Assembly (NCBI RefSeq): GCF_030067675.1
Contig: NZ_JASJEV010000001.1
Span: 510,309 to 574,308 of the forward strand
Reading direction: 5' to 3'
From: Chelatococcus albus
GTDB taxonomy: Bacteria; Pseudomonadota; Alphaproteobacteria; Rhizobiales; Beijerinckiaceae
Length of the DNA: 64,000 bases
Below the pieces are notes generated by a model. The model was given only the letters and a program-made list of their open reading frames with translations. It had not been told where the DNA came from and did no database searches. Positions within the stretch are counted from its first letter, which is position 1. Each line of letters opens with the position of its first letter. Both the position numbers and the translations under genes were made by a program. This document shows, piece after piece, positions 9,518 to 18,685 of the stretch.

Positions 9518-9905
9518 GGCAGGAGACGCGCCGGCTCGCCGTCATGCGCACCGGCGGTGGCCGGTGCGCCGACCAAAGTCTCCCGGCTCGACCTCGGACG
9601 CCCGAGCCGGATCACCCCTTCAAAGGCTAGCACGTGCCTGCGGGCCTTGTACCGGGCGGCGTCCCGTCGGCTCCGCCCATGGCTGCCGGTTAACGCAATC
9701 GTGTCCCGATGTGCGGGCCAAGGGCGCGGCGGGAATGCCGTCTGCGATCCGCGCGCGGACGTGGCCCGCGCGCCGGCGCCGAGGTCACGGGCGCGCAGGA
9801 GCCCCTCGGCTCGCGTCGACCGTCCGGCGGCCGATGCGGACAGGCGGATCGACATATCGCCGCGGCGAACGGAGCGGCTGCAGGCCGCGAGCCGCCCCGC
9901 CTTCG
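9518..9905 (-). promoter_or_regulatory. Leader region of the ABC transporter gene with a perfect hairpin
   Basis: This 388-bp gap between manC and the ABC transporter gene (both minus strand) holds no convincing gene. Its clear element is a perfect 10-bp stem with a GGTG-type 4-base loop at 9546-9569 (GCGCACCGGC and its complement), 29-52 bases before the ABC start codon. With no T-run after it, it is more likely an mRNA structure or a weak attenuator than a terminator. Confidence 0.45.
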
Positions 9906-11402
9906 TCACTCCCGGGCGTAGATGTCCTCGAAGCGCACGATGTCGTCCTCGCCCAGATAGGGGCCCGACTGCACCTCGATGAGATTGAGCGGCAGCTTGC
10001 CCGGGTTCTCGAGCCGGTGCACGCAGCCGAGCGGCAGGAAGATCGACTCGTTCTCGCGCAGAAGCAGCGTCTCGTCGTCGCGCGTGACGAGCGCGGTGCC
10101 GTTGACGACCACCCAGTGCTCGGCCCGGTGATAGTGCTTCTGCAGGGATAGCTTGGCACCGGGTTTCACGGTGATGCGCTTCACCTGGAAGCGCTCGCCC
10201 GTATGGATCGACTGGTAGAACCCCCAGGGCCGGTGCACGCGCGGATTCTGGGTGGCCGCCTCCCGGCCATCCGCCCGGAGCCGCTCGACGAGCCTCTTGA
10301 TGTCCTGGTCACGGCTCTTGCGGGTCACGAGCACCACGTCGGGCGTGGCGACCACCACGAGGTCCTCGACGCCGAGGGCAGCGACGAGCTGCCCCTCACC
10401 GCGCAGGTAGCAGCCGCGCGCCTCCTCGGCGACGACGTCGCCGACCATGACGGTGCCGTCCGGGTCCTTGGCGCCGATCTCCCACAATGTGGACCAGCTG
10501 CCGATGTCGGTCCAGCCGAAGCACGCCGGAACCACGACGGCGCGGTCCGTCCGCTCCATGACGGCGTAATCGATGGAGATGGCGCGGCAGGCCGCGAAGG
10601 CGTCCTTGCCGAGGCGCACGAAGTCGAGATCACGCGCACTCACTGCCAGGGCCTCGCGGCAATGTTCCAGGATGTCGGGAGACAGGCGCTCCAGCTCGCC
10701 GAGGAAGGCCCCAGCCGGGAGGAGGAAGATGCCGCTGTTCCAGAGATAGTCGCCCGAGGCGACATAGCGCTGCGCGGTCGCCCGGTCGGGCTTCTCGACG
10801 AAGTCGGCGACCTGGCGCACGCGCGCGGCGTCGGCGCAGGGCTCTCCCGCGCGAATATATCCGTAGCCGGTGGCTGGCCCGGTCGGCGCGAGGCCGAAGA
10901 GCACGAAGCGGCCCCGGCGCGCCGCGTCGAGGCCCTCGTCGACCGCCTGCCGGAAGGCCGTGACGTCGGTGACGACGTGGTCGGCCGGCATGAGCAGGAT
11001 GACGGCCTCCGGGTCCGCCTGCACGGCCATCAGCGCAGCCACGGCGGCCGCCGGCGCCGTGTTGCGTCCCGCCGGTTCGAGCACGATGGTCGGGTCGGCG
11101 ATGCCGAGCGCCCGCAGCTGTTCCGCGATGACGAAGCGATGCTCGGCGTTGGCGATGACCATGGGGCGGGCGAAGACCGCCGGATCGCAGGCGCGCAACG
11201 CCGTCTGCTGCAGCAGCGTCCGCTCGCCGACGAGGGGGAGAAGCTGTTTCGGATAGGCCTCGCGCGAAAGGGGCCAGAGGCGCGTTCCGTTTCCTCCGGA
11301 CAGGAGCACCGGCACGATCCGCCCCCCCTCCAGGCCGGCCGATGCCGGACGGGTCGCAACGGTTCCCTGGTCGACGCTCTGGTCCTGTGGGCGCTTGAGC
11401 AT
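9906..11402 (-). CDS. manC: Mannose-1-phosphate guanylyltransferase / mannose-6-phosphate isomerase
   Basis: 498 residues, a bifunctional type II enzyme. The N-terminal nucleotidyltransferase shows LLSGGNGTRLWPLSREAYPK (residues 33-52, pyrophosphorylase signature) and FVEKPD for the sugar-phosphate site. The C-terminal cupin shows FQVKRITVKPGAKLSLQ, HYHRAEHWVVVNGTA and the zinc-site helix segment ENESIFLPLGCVHRLENPG. It supplies GDP-mannose, so at least one of the neighbouring glycosyltransferases probably adds mannose or a GDP-mannose-derived sugar to the polymer. It lies 111 bp downstream of the exoF-like gene in the same direction. The short N-terminal tail before RIVPVLLSGG is variable in the family. 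Confidence 0.95.
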   Translation of the reverse strand: MLKRPQDQSVDQGTVATRPASAGLEGGRIVPVLLSGGNGTRLWPLSREAYPKQLLPLVGERTLLQQTALRACDPAVFARPMVIANAEHRFVIAEQLRALGIADPTIVLEPAGRNTAPAAAVAALMAVQADPEAVILLMPADHVVTDVTAFRQAVDEGLDAARRGRFVLFGLAPTGPATGYGYIRAGEPCADAARVRQVADFVEKPDRATAQRYVASGDYLWNSGIFLLPAGAFLGELERLSPDILEHCREALAVSARDLDFVRLGKDAFAACRAISIDYAVMERTDRAVVVPACFGWTDIGSWSTLWEIGAKDPDGTVMVGDVVAEEARGCYLRGEGQLVAALGVEDLVVVATPDVVLVTRKSRDQDIKRLVERLRADGREAATQNPRVHRPWGFYQSIHTGERFQVKRITVKPGAKLSLQKHYHRAEHWVVVNGTALVTRDDETLLLRENESIFLPLGCVHRLENPGKLPLNLIEVQSGPYLGEDDIVRFEDIYARE

Positions 11403-11513
11403 GGCCGGTACTCCTCGAGCCGGAAGGTCGAACGCCGCGATGACGTCCCACTTGCACGGACGGCCCCGCGGGACATGCGGCGTCGCCGCGCCTCGCCATG
11501 GTGCCCGCCGCCG

Positions 11514-12977
11514 CTATCTTGTCTCAACACGCCCCTCCCCGCGCAGGGCGGCTTCGGTCTCGCTGCCGGCCGGCGCGGCGGACAGGCCCGGCCCGGTTGG
11601 CCTCGCCGGCTGCAGCCGGTCGGTGTCGAGCGGCAGCCGCACCCGGAGGATATCGCCCGGCTGCATGGACGTCGTCTCGGTGACGTCCGTCTCGCGCATC
11701 TCCTCGCCGACGCGGCGCACGATCGAATAGCTCGGCTCCGCGCGCGCACTACGGGCCCGGTCGGCGAGCATCTGCGGAGCGGAGACCTCGGATTCGAACA
11801 TCAGCTTCTGCGCGGTATCGGTTCGATGCGTCAGCTCCTCGATCTTCGCCTGCGTCTGGCGCAGCTCGACGACGACCTCGTTGCGCCGCTTGTTGCGCAG
11901 TTCCAGGATCGCCATGTCCGTCTTGTTCGTTTCCTGCTGGGCCCGCAGGATCGAGGTGCCTACGCGCAGCTTGTCGCCTTCGATCTGGGCGAGGGTGCGC
12001 TCAAGCGACAGTTGCCGGGGCGCGATCGCAAGCCCCCGGTCGACCAGCGAGCCCACGCTCTGCAGCTCCTTCTGGATCAGCTTGAGCTGCCGATCCTCGG
12101 TCTCGAGCTGGGCCCGCAGCGACACGAGTTCCTTCTGCAGGAAATCCTTGAGTTGCATGAGCGTCTCGACCTGCGTCCGCAGGGCTTCGCGGCGTGCGGT
12201 GAAGATCAGCCGCTCCTGCTCCATGAGCTGCGCGACGAGGGGATGGGCCTGCTGGGTCAGAAGATCTTCCGGAAAGGCGATCGTCTCGCTCTCGTTGAGC
12301 TCGGCCTCGAGCCTCGCCCGGCGTGCCACCATCGCCCGCATGTCAAGGCCGAGGAGGCGCAGGTCGCCCCGCGCCGTGATCGCTTCCCGCTCGAGGCGCA
12401 TGAGACCGATGTCGGTCGTACGCTGCAGCCCGCCGGCGATGGCCACCGCCTGCAGCACCGTCAGCCCGGGGCGATAGGGATATTCCCCCGGTCGATCCAC
12501 CTTGCCGGTGACGAAGAAGGGGCGGAACTGCACCACCTCCACCGACGCGTCGGGACGCTCGACGAGGCCCACCTTCGCCTGCAGGCGCTCGGCGATCGCC
12601 TTGGCGAGTTCCGAGGTCGCGAGTCCCGCCGCCGGGATCGATCCGACGAGCGGCAGGTCGATGGCGCCGCCCGCCCCGACGGTGTACTCGCCGTTGAGCG
12701 CGGTCCACTCGAACACCTCGCCCTTGAGCGCCCGCCATTCGTTGACCTTGATGCGCAGCTTGTCCTGCGGACCGAGCCGGTGCTCGGCCCCGGGGTCGGC
12801 CCACGCCAGTCCGCCCGCAAGCATCGCGAGGCCGAGGGCGAGAGCCCGCGCGGCAAGGAAGCGACGCCGCGGCGCGCGCCGGTCGGGCGGCGCGCCCGGC
12901 CTCGCGATCTGAGACACGGCGGCCGCCCGCCGGTTCATGCCGACCGGAGGCCCGTTCTCGCGCTGCGGCTGCCTCAT
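11514..12977 (-). CDS. exoF: Polysaccharide export protein, ExoF-like
   Basis: 487 residues. A basic N-terminus is followed by a hydrophobic segment (LALGLAMLAGGLAWADPG, about residues 46-63) that looks like a signal peptide for periplasmic export. Next comes a polysaccharide-export domain starting at HRLGPQDKLRIKVNEW, then an SLBB-like domain (FVTGKVDRPGEYPYRPG). A long helical, coiled-coil region rich in Glu, Gln and Leu runs from about residue 200 to 400. This architecture matches Sinorhizobium ExoF rather than short lipoprotein Wza: no lipobox Cys is seen. It should form the outer-membrane/periplasmic part of the exporter with the ExoP-type kinase at 36318. It lies 39 bp downstream of a glycosyltransferase gene and upstream of manC, so these three probably form one operon. 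Confidence 0.88.
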   Translation of the reverse strand: MRQPQRENGPPVGMNRRAAAVSQIARPGAPPDRRAPRRRFLAARALALGLAMLAGGLAWADPGAEHRLGPQDKLRIKVNEWRALKGEVFEWTALNGEYTVGAGGAIDLPLVGSIPAAGLATSELAKAIAERLQAKVGLVERPDASVEVVQFRPFFVTGKVDRPGEYPYRPGLTVLQAVAIAGGLQRTTDIGLMRLEREAITARGDLRLLGLDMRAMVARRARLEAELNESETIAFPEDLLTQQAHPLVAQLMEQERLIFTARREALRTQVETLMQLKDFLQKELVSLRAQLETEDRQLKLIQKELQSVGSLVDRGLAIAPRQLSLERTLAQIEGDKLRVGTSILRAQQETNKTDMAILELRNKRRNEVVVELRQTQAKIEELTHRTDTAQKLMFESEVSAPQMLADRARSARAEPSYSIVRRVGEEMRETDVTETTSMQPGDILRVRLPLDTDRLQPARPTGPGLSAAPAGSETEAALRGEGRVETR

Positions 12978-13016
12978 GTTCGCGCTCCCATGCGGCTCAC
13001 GCGGGGTGAATGCCGC

Positions 13017-13889
13017 TCACAGTTGCAGGATGTGCTCGGGCTCGATCCGCCCTCTCGCGACGTGATAGAGGCCGAGAAGATTGCCGCGCAGACGCCCGCG
13101 ACGGTCGACATAGGGTTCGGGTCGGAGGCTGCGCAGGATGTTGGCCGCGATGTTGCGGCTCATGAGTTCGAGGCCGAAACCCATGCCCATCGTGCCCTTG
13201 CGCATCAGATAGATGGGGTTGACGACCTGAGAATAGCCGAGGCGCAGGCCGCTGCCCTTGCCCGTCTTGAGGCCGAGGTGAACCCCGATGAGCGTGCTGA
13301 CGGCGACGACCCGCCCGCGCCGGCGCAACTGCCCGGTGAAGTCGATGTCCTCCTGCCAACCGTAGAGCACCAGCCGCTCGTCGAAGCGCAGGTCGCCGAT
13401 CTGCGCCGCCCGGATCGACATGTTGCAGCCGTAGGCGCCGGGATGATCGACGATCTCGCGTTCGGGCGGGCAGCCGTCCTCGGCCCGCCGCAATGCGGCG
13501 AGGCCCTCCTCGAAGGAGAGGCCCTGCGTGCGGGCGCCGTCGGCGACGACCCGCCCCATGACAACCGCCCAGTCCGGGTTCCCGGCGAATTCCGTGACGA
13601 CCTTCTGCAGATAGTCGTGGGCCGGCAGGAAATCGTCGTCGAAGAAGGTGATGATGTCGAAGCGCGGGAGCACGCAGGACAGCGCGCGGTTGCGCTGCGC
13701 GCACAGGCCGGTCGCTCCGAACACGTGGGACACCCTGAGACGGGTGAAGGTCTGCGGCTCGACGTGCGTCTCGTCCGGAGCGGAAACGATCACCTCGTCC
13801 GGCAAGCGGCGCTGATGCTCGAGGTGCGCGAGCGTCTTGCGGAGGATATTGCCCCGGCCGAGCGTTGGAATGATCACCACGAGCTTCAT
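13017..13889 (-). CDS. Glycosyltransferase family 2
   Basis: 290 residues. The GT-A fold is shown by the N-terminal VVIIPTLGRGNILRKTL (residues 4-20) and the metal/nucleotide-sugar motif FFDDDFLP, with Asp84-86. Further on, GWQEDIDFTGQLRRRG contains the expected catalytic ED. The start at 13889 is the ATG directly before the family N-terminus; a longer frame to 13994 only adds Arg/Ala-rich residues. The gene heads the likely operon GT2-exoF-manC and is divergent from the GT4 gene at 14244. It probably adds one sugar to the exopolysaccharide repeat unit on the inner membrane face. Donor and acceptor are unknown. Confidence 0.88.
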   Translation of the reverse strand: MKLVVIIPTLGRGNILRKTLAHLEHQRRLPDEVIVSAPDETHVEPQTFTRLRVSHVFGATGLCAQRNRALSCVLPRFDIITFFDDDFLPAHDYLQKVVTEFAGNPDWAVVMGRVVADGARTQGLSFEEGLAALRRAEDGCPPEREIVDHPGAYGCNMSIRAAQIGDLRFDERLVLYGWQEDIDFTGQLRRRGRVVAVSTLIGVHLGLKTGKGSGLRLGYSQVVNPIYLMRKGTMGMGFGLELMSRNIAANILRSLRPEPYVDRRGRLRGNLLGLYHVARGRIEPEHILQL

Positions 13890-14243
13890 TCTCGGACCTG
13901 CCCGGAACCTTCGCCTTCGGGCGGCGACGCGCGCCGCGGATCGCGCTCGCCGCGACGCAGGCTGCCGCGCGGCCGGCAGTCGTTCTCGGGCCACAGCCTA
14001 CCGTGGCGGGGCCGGCCCGGTGAGGACCGATTAAGATCGAACGCCTTCAGCGAAGTGAACTAAGCTGTTCGACACAGGACGACGGAAGAAGAATGCGACG
14101 CTAGCCCAAGACGATCGTTGAGCAACCGCATGTACCTCTTAAGGCTGAATCGCGGGCGCCGGGTACTTCCTTTGCTCGCCTTGTGAGGGCGGTGACCCGC
14201 CTGAACAATCGCGACATCTGCAGCGCGCGAGCGGGGCGGCCAC
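13890..14243. promoter_or_regulatory. Divergent intergenic region, presumed promoters
   Basis: 354 bp between two divergent glycosyltransferase genes. The stretch 14025-14150 is less GC-rich than its surroundings and is the likely site of the promoters. I see no gene and no clear dyad operator. Confidence 0.4.
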
Positions 14244-15596
14244 GTGAACGAGATGGGTCAGCGGAGGCGAAACCGCCAGGGTTCACGCCCTCGCCCATAT
14301 CCTGCGGACGACCCCGTGGTGAGCCCTCTCCGCGCCCCGGTGGCACAGCCCCGCACTCGCGCCGCGCCGGCGGCACGGCAGGACTTGCTGGGGGCTTCGA
14401 ACACGGCAGCCGAGACATGTGCGCCGGATGTCAGCGTCGCGATCGTCCACGACTGGTGCCCGGCCTTCCGGGGCGGCGAGCGCGTGCTGTCCGAGCTCTG
14501 CCGTCTCTTCCCGGCCGTCGATGTGTTCACGCTGTTCGACTTCCTGCCGCCCGATGTCAAGGCGGACCATTTTGCCAACGCAACCTTCCACACCTCGCCG
14601 GTCAACCGCCTGCCCAAGGTCGAGAAGTTCTACCGCTCCCTCTTCTTCCTCTGCCCCTTCCTCATCGAGCAGTTCGACGTCACCGGCCATGATGTCGTGA
14701 TCTCGTCGTCGGCCGCCTTCGCGCGCGGGGTCCTCACGCGCCCCGACCAGCCGCATCTGTGCTATGTCCACAGCCCGATCCGCTACGCTTGGGACGAGCA
14801 GTTCTCCTACCTCGCGCAGGGGCGCCTCGGCTTCGGGCCGATGGGGCTCCTCTTCCGCTACCTCCTGCACAACCTGCGCACCTGGGACACGCGGACGGCG
14901 CACGGGCCCGACGTGATGCTCGCCAATTCGACCTATGTACGTGCGCGCATCCGGCACATCTATGGTCGGGACGCCGAAGTCGTCTTCCCGCCGGTTGCGG
15001 TCGACGAGTTCGACCTGGTGGTGGACAAGGACGACTATTACGTCACGGCGTCCTTCCTCGCGCCCTACAAACGGACGGACCTCGTCATCCGGGCCTTCGG
15101 CGCGATGCCGCACCGGCGCCTCGTCGTCGTGGGCGAGGGACAGCAATCCAGGACGCTGCGCGCCCTGGCAGGCCCCAATGTGTCGTTCACGGGCTATCTG
15201 CCGAGACGCGACTACATCGCGATGGTGGCGCAGGCGCGGGCGCTCGTCTTCGCCGGCTGCGAGGACTTCGGCATCGCCCTCGCGGAGGCCCAGGCCTGCG
15301 GCACGCCGCTCATAGCCTTCGGCCGGGGCGGCGCGCGCGACATCGTGCGGCCGTTCGGTGCCGCCGACGCGCCGACGGGCATTCTCTTCGAGCATCAGAC
15401 GGTCGCCGCAATCGTCGAGGCCGTCGAGCATTTCGAGGGGAACCGGCGGTCGATGGCCCCCGAGGCCTGCCGGCAGAACGCGCTGCGCTTCTCCGCCGAC
15501 CGCTTCCGCCGCGAGATCCGCGAGGCGTTCTTCAGGACGCTCGCCATCCATGGCACCGGCGCCCCCCTCGCCTCGTCGCCACGCATGCCGCGATGA
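14244..15596 (+). CDS. Glycosyltransferase family 4
   Basis: 450 residues with a GT-B fold. The first 62 residues are Arg/Ala/Pro-rich and poorly conserved; the recognisable domain starts at VSVAIVHDWCPAFRGGERVL. The donor-binding C-terminal half has KRTDLVIRAF, FTGYLPRRDY and the signature CEDFGIALAEAQACGTPLIAF, where the second Glu of the EX7E motif is expected. Similar enzymes are often mannosyltransferases of exopolysaccharide or O-antigen synthesis, consistent with the ManC gene nearby, but the sugar is not determined. The assigned start is GTG at 14244; ATG at 14253 is equally possible. It converges on the next GT4 gene, 36 bp away. Confidence 0.88.
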   Translation: MNEMGQRRRNRQGSRPRPYPADDPVVSPLRAPVAQPRTRAAPAARQDLLGASNTAAETCAPDVSVAIVHDWCPAFRGGERVLSELCRLFPAVDVFTLFDFLPPDVKADHFANATFHTSPVNRLPKVEKFYRSLFFLCPFLIEQFDVTGHDVVISSSAAFARGVLTRPDQPHLCYVHSPIRYAWDEQFSYLAQGRLGFGPMGLLFRYLLHNLRTWDTRTAHGPDVMLANSTYVRARIRHIYGRDAEVVFPPVAVDEFDLVVDKDDYYVTASFLAPYKRTDLVIRAFGAMPHRRLVVVGEGQQSRTLRALAGPNVSFTGYLPRRDYIAMVAQARALVFAGCEDFGIALAEAQACGTPLIAFGRGGARDIVRPFGAADAPTGILFEHQTVAAIVEAVEHFEGNRRSMAPEACRQNALRFSADRFRREIREAFFRTLAIHGTGAPLASSPRMPR

Positions 15597-15632
15597 CGCG
15601 GAGCGCTCTCCGATCATCACGGCACGGCGCGC

Positions 15633-16769
15633 TCAGGCTTCGACGAGCTGCCTCGCCGACGTGGTGAAACCGTCGGCCTGGGCCATCAGCCGCAGATAGA
15701 GCTCCGCCGAGGCCCGCCAGGAGAAGCGCGTGGCCTGATCGCGCCCCTTGCGCACGAGGTCAGCGCGCAGGCTCGGCCGTGCCCGCAGGGCGAACAGCGC
15801 CTCGCTCCACTCCTCCGGAGCGGTCGGCGACGCATAGAGCGCCGCCTCGCCGCAGACCTCGGGCAGGCTCGCCCGATCGGAGGTCACCACCGGGCAGCCG
15901 AGCGCCATCGCCTCAAGCGGCGGCAGGCCGAAGCCTTCCGTGAGCGAGGGAAAGGCGAGGCACAGGCAATCCCCGAGGAGCGCCGCGAGTTCCCCGTCCG
16001 AGAGGGGGCCGAGCCAAAGGACATTGCCCGGGGTCTCGCCAGGCGCGCCGCGCCTGAAGACGCGCGCGGCCACCCGCCCGACGACCGCGATCCGCAAGCC
16101 GGCGACGGCGAGACGGTCCGCCAGACCGCAGATCAGGTCGAGATTCTTGTGGCGAGCGGCACTGCCGATGACGACCACGGTGTCGGGGCCGGCTGCCGCT
16201 CGCGTGACAGCTGAATGCCGCGGCCGCCAGCGCAGGACGTGTTCGTGACCGTCCGGCACGATCGTGATCTTGTCGCGCGCGGCGACGCCGTGGCGGGCGA
16301 GCTGATCGGCGGAAAATGCTGAAACCGTCGCCACCTGGTTGGCGACCCGGCCGATGACCGGCAGCAAGGCGCGGTAGGCCGTGCGAAACCGCCAGGAATA
16401 GCTGTCCGGGCAGATGAAGGTATTGGCGTCGTGGATGCACACGATCTGCCTGCGCCGCGCGACCGGGCCCGTGTTGCACAGGCTGACGATCCCGCCGCAC
16501 GCGAGCGAGGGCAGTTCGAGCTGCTCCCAGACGTGGCCGCCGAACCGCCCGACCGAGCGCATGCGCACGGCGCGCAGCTCGGGCCAGTCCGCCCCGCTGC
16601 CCGCTGTTGCGTTCGCCGGCACGAGGATCTCGACGACGAGATCGCGGGCGAGCGCATGCCCCTCGCACAACAGTTCGTCCATGGCGCGCAGGATCTCACG
16701 GGCGTAGCGCTGAACACCGGTGATGCTCTGCGTGAGGAACCTGCCGTTGATCGTCCAGTACCGGCGCAT
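15633..16769 (-). CDS. Glycosyltransferase family 4 (paralogue A)
   Basis: 378 residues, GT-B fold. It starts YWTINGRFLTQSITGVQRYAR, a typical acceptor-domain opening in mannosyltransferase-like GT4 enzymes. The donor site is marked by VVIGSAARHKNLDLI and the EX7E motif in TEGFGLPPLEAMALGCPVV. It is followed upstream, with a 29-bp gap, by a second GT4 gene that begins with nearly the same motif (HWTINGDFTALEPTGVARYAR), so the two appear to be tandem duplicates. Both read on the minus strand and are probably co-transcribed. The C-terminus converges on the GT4 gene ending at 15596. Confidence 0.9.
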   Translation of the reverse strand: MRRYWTINGRFLTQSITGVQRYAREILRAMDELLCEGHALARDLVVEILVPANATAGSGADWPELRAVRMRSVGRFGGHVWEQLELPSLACGGIVSLCNTGPVARRRQIVCIHDANTFICPDSYSWRFRTAYRALLPVIGRVANQVATVSAFSADQLARHGVAARDKITIVPDGHEHVLRWRPRHSAVTRAAAGPDTVVVIGSAARHKNLDLICGLADRLAVAGLRIAVVGRVAARVFRRGAPGETPGNVLWLGPLSDGELAALLGDCLCLAFPSLTEGFGLPPLEAMALGCPVVTSDRASLPEVCGEAALYASPTAPEEWSEALFALRARPSLRADLVRKGRDQATRFSWRASAELYLRLMAQADGFTTSARQLVEA

Positions 16770-16798
16770 GGAGGTACCTCTCGGAGGTCGCTGCCTGG

Positions 16799-17998
16799 CT
16801 AGCCGACGGCCCTGCGCCCCGGCGACGGCTCCTGCCGCTCGCGTGGGTCCGGCCTCTCCCTGATGGGAGCGAGCCCGGCCGGCCTGCGAGGCCAGCCGTC
16901 CGCCTCGGCCATCAGTTCGAGGTACTGCTCGGCGATGGTGCGCCAGGAATAGCGCTCGGCGCGGGCGAGCCCCCGCAGGACGAACTCCTCACGAAGGACG
17001 CGGTCGCGCCGCAGCCGGTCGATCGCGGCGATCCACGCAGTCGGCTCGTCCGGCCCGGCGTAGAGGGCCGCATCGCCGTAGATCTCGCGCAGGCAGGGCA
17101 CGTCGGCGCTCACCAACGGGCAGCCGAGTGCCATCGCCTCGATGCCGGGCAGCCCGAAGCCCTCCGTGCGCGACGGGAAGAGGAAGCAGAGGGCGTCCCG
17201 CAGAGCGCGGCCGAACTCCTCGTCGTCGATGCGCCCGAGAAGGCGCAGGTTGCGGGGAGGCCCGCGTCCCTCGATGGCGAAGGCCGCGGCGTCGAACCGG
17301 CCGGCCACGTGGATGTCCAGGCCCATCTCGTCGAGCCCATCGGCGAGCCGCCAGAGAAGCCCCGTGTTCTTGTGCCGATGGGCGCGGCCGAGCCCGAGCA
17401 CGAAGGGGCGGTTCCCCGCCGCGCGCGCCGCGATGCGATGGGAGCCCCAGCGCTTTGCATGTTCGTGGCCGTTATAGGTCACGACGATCTTGTCTTCGGG
17501 CGCGACACAGAACTGCACGAGTTGGTCGCGCGAGAATTCGGAGACGGTGGTGATGGTGTGGCAGCGCTGCCCGAGCAGCGGCAGGATGATCCTGTGCGCC
17601 AGCCGGAAGATGAGGCTGTAGCTCTCGGGCGAGGTCCACGTGTTGAGATCGTGGATGCAGACGATCTGGCGCATGACCGACACGGGTGCCAGGTTGCAGA
17701 AGCTGAGAAGGCCGCCCCGTACGCGGAACGGCAGTTGCACCTGCACCCAGAACTGCGGCAGCCGGGGGCTCCTGAATTCCGCGAGCTGTTCGACCGCGAG
17801 GGCACGCAGGGGCAACGGCTCGCGCAACGCTCGCGGAATGACGAGCGTCACGGCGAGGTCCTGCGCCAGGGGATGACCTTCGGCGACCAGGGTGTCGAGC
17901 GCCACCGTCACCTCCCGGGCGTACCGGGCAACGCCGGTAGGCTCCAGGGCCGTGAAGTCGCCGTTGATCGTCCAATGTCGCACTGGATGGCGCGTCAT
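16799..17998 (-). CDS. Glycosyltransferase family 4 (paralogue B)
   Basis: 399 residues, GT-B fold, paralogous to the gene just downstream. Shared marks are the opening WTINGDF, a central FCNLAPVS/CIHDLNTWTSPESYS segment equivalent to CIHDANTFICPDSYS in paralogue A, HRHKNTGLLWRLADG, and the EX7E motif in TEGFGLPGIEAMALGCPLV. The ATG at 17998 is preceded by a GGGGGAG ribosome binding site; the longer frame to 18073 adds only Pro/Ala-rich sequence. It is the first gene of the two-gene GT4 unit and is divergent from the small membrane protein at 18345. Its retention beside paralogue A suggests two related linkages in one repeat unit. Confidence 0.88.
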   Translation of the reverse strand: MTRHPVRHWTINGDFTALEPTGVARYAREVTVALDTLVAEGHPLAQDLAVTLVIPRALREPLPLRALAVEQLAEFRSPRLPQFWVQVQLPFRVRGGLLSFCNLAPVSVMRQIVCIHDLNTWTSPESYSLIFRLAHRIILPLLGQRCHTITTVSEFSRDQLVQFCVAPEDKIVVTYNGHEHAKRWGSHRIAARAAGNRPFVLGLGRAHRHKNTGLLWRLADGLDEMGLDIHVAGRFDAAAFAIEGRGPPRNLRLLGRIDDEEFGRALRDALCFLFPSRTEGFGLPGIEAMALGCPLVSADVPCLREIYGDAALYAGPDEPTAWIAAIDRLRRDRVLREEFVLRGLARAERYSWRTIAEQYLELMAEADGWPRRPAGLAPIRERPDPRERQEPSPGRRAVG

Positions 17999-18344
17999 GG
18001 CTCCCCCGTTGGACGGCGGCGCCGGCGCAGGAAAGGCCGGGCCGGCCGCAGCGTAGGGCCGACCGGGCGGCATCCGCCTGATCGGGCTGCGGAACTCCAG
18101 CGGCCATCATCCTATGGAGCGCCTCGGCACGCGCGCTCTCCATAAGTGCGTCCCTCGTCCGCAAATGGGAGATCGACATGCGCCCTTAGGACGGCCGGTC
18201 TCCCCTCCGGAGGCCGAACGGCGCCCAGCCCAACAATTAACGCATTGCTCATCAAAGCAGTTGAGGATCGTCGCGGATCGGTCGGGCCCACCCGGGAGCG
18301 GCCACCGGGGCTTTCGTCGCGCCATCAGAAGGAGCCCGCTCCCC
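17999..18344. promoter_or_regulatory. Divergent intergenic region
   Basis: 346 bp between GT4 paralogue B and the small membrane protein. A short AT-richer tract at about 18228-18265 is the likely promoter area. I find no gene or strong repeat in it. Confidence 0.35.
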
Positions 18345-18635
18345 GTGCCCTGGATCTTCGCAGCCTCGAGCGTCGCCGGTCTCGTTCTCGGATGCCTCTA
18401 CCGGGCGCCCGCGCTTCTGGCTGCGATGATCGCCGCGGCGATGCTCACCATCGGCATCGGCATGGCGTCCTCCTGGCCTTTCCGCCTGACCGCTCTTGCT
18501 GCGCTCGGCGCGCTTGCCTGCCTGCAGATCTCCTATCTCGTCGGCCTCGCCGTCAGCACGCTGGTCCATCGTGCGCGGCGCGGCACACGGCCGGAGGCAG
18601 GGCTGACCCTCGGTCAGGACCGGCACCATCCGTAG
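18345..18635 (+). CDS. Small membrane protein, possibly ExoX-like EPS repressor
   Basis: 96 residues starting at a GTG that has AAGGAG at 18329-18334, ten bases upstream. Two to three hydrophobic helices (WIFAASSVAGLVLG, LLAAMIAAAMLTIGIGMA, LTALAALGALACLQISYLVG) are followed by a basic, cytoplasmic-looking tail (VHRARRGTRPEAG). Size, membrane pattern and position next to the exoY-like gene recall ExoX/SyrA-type small exopolysaccharide repressors, which in Sinorhizobium sit beside exoY and restrain EPS production post-transcriptionally. I recognise the resemblance by architecture and context rather than by a diagnostic motif, so the function is an inference. It converges on exoY 50 bp away. 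Confidence 0.6.
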   Translation: MPWIFAASSVAGLVLGCLYRAPALLAAMIAAAMLTIGIGMASSWPFRLTALAALGALACLQISYLVGLAVSTLVHRARRGTRPEAGLTLGQDRHHP

Positions 18636-18685
18636 GCCGGAGGGCCGACGGGGGCCGGCGTGCGCCGAAGCCGCGCGATGCCTCG

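Noticed and set aside
10203-14063. A very long plus-strand open frame (over 1280 codons) opposite manC, exoF and a GT2 gene
   Set aside because: The translation is Arg/Gly/His/Pro-rich with no domains and lies exactly antisense to three recognisable genes; it is a high-GC shadow frame.
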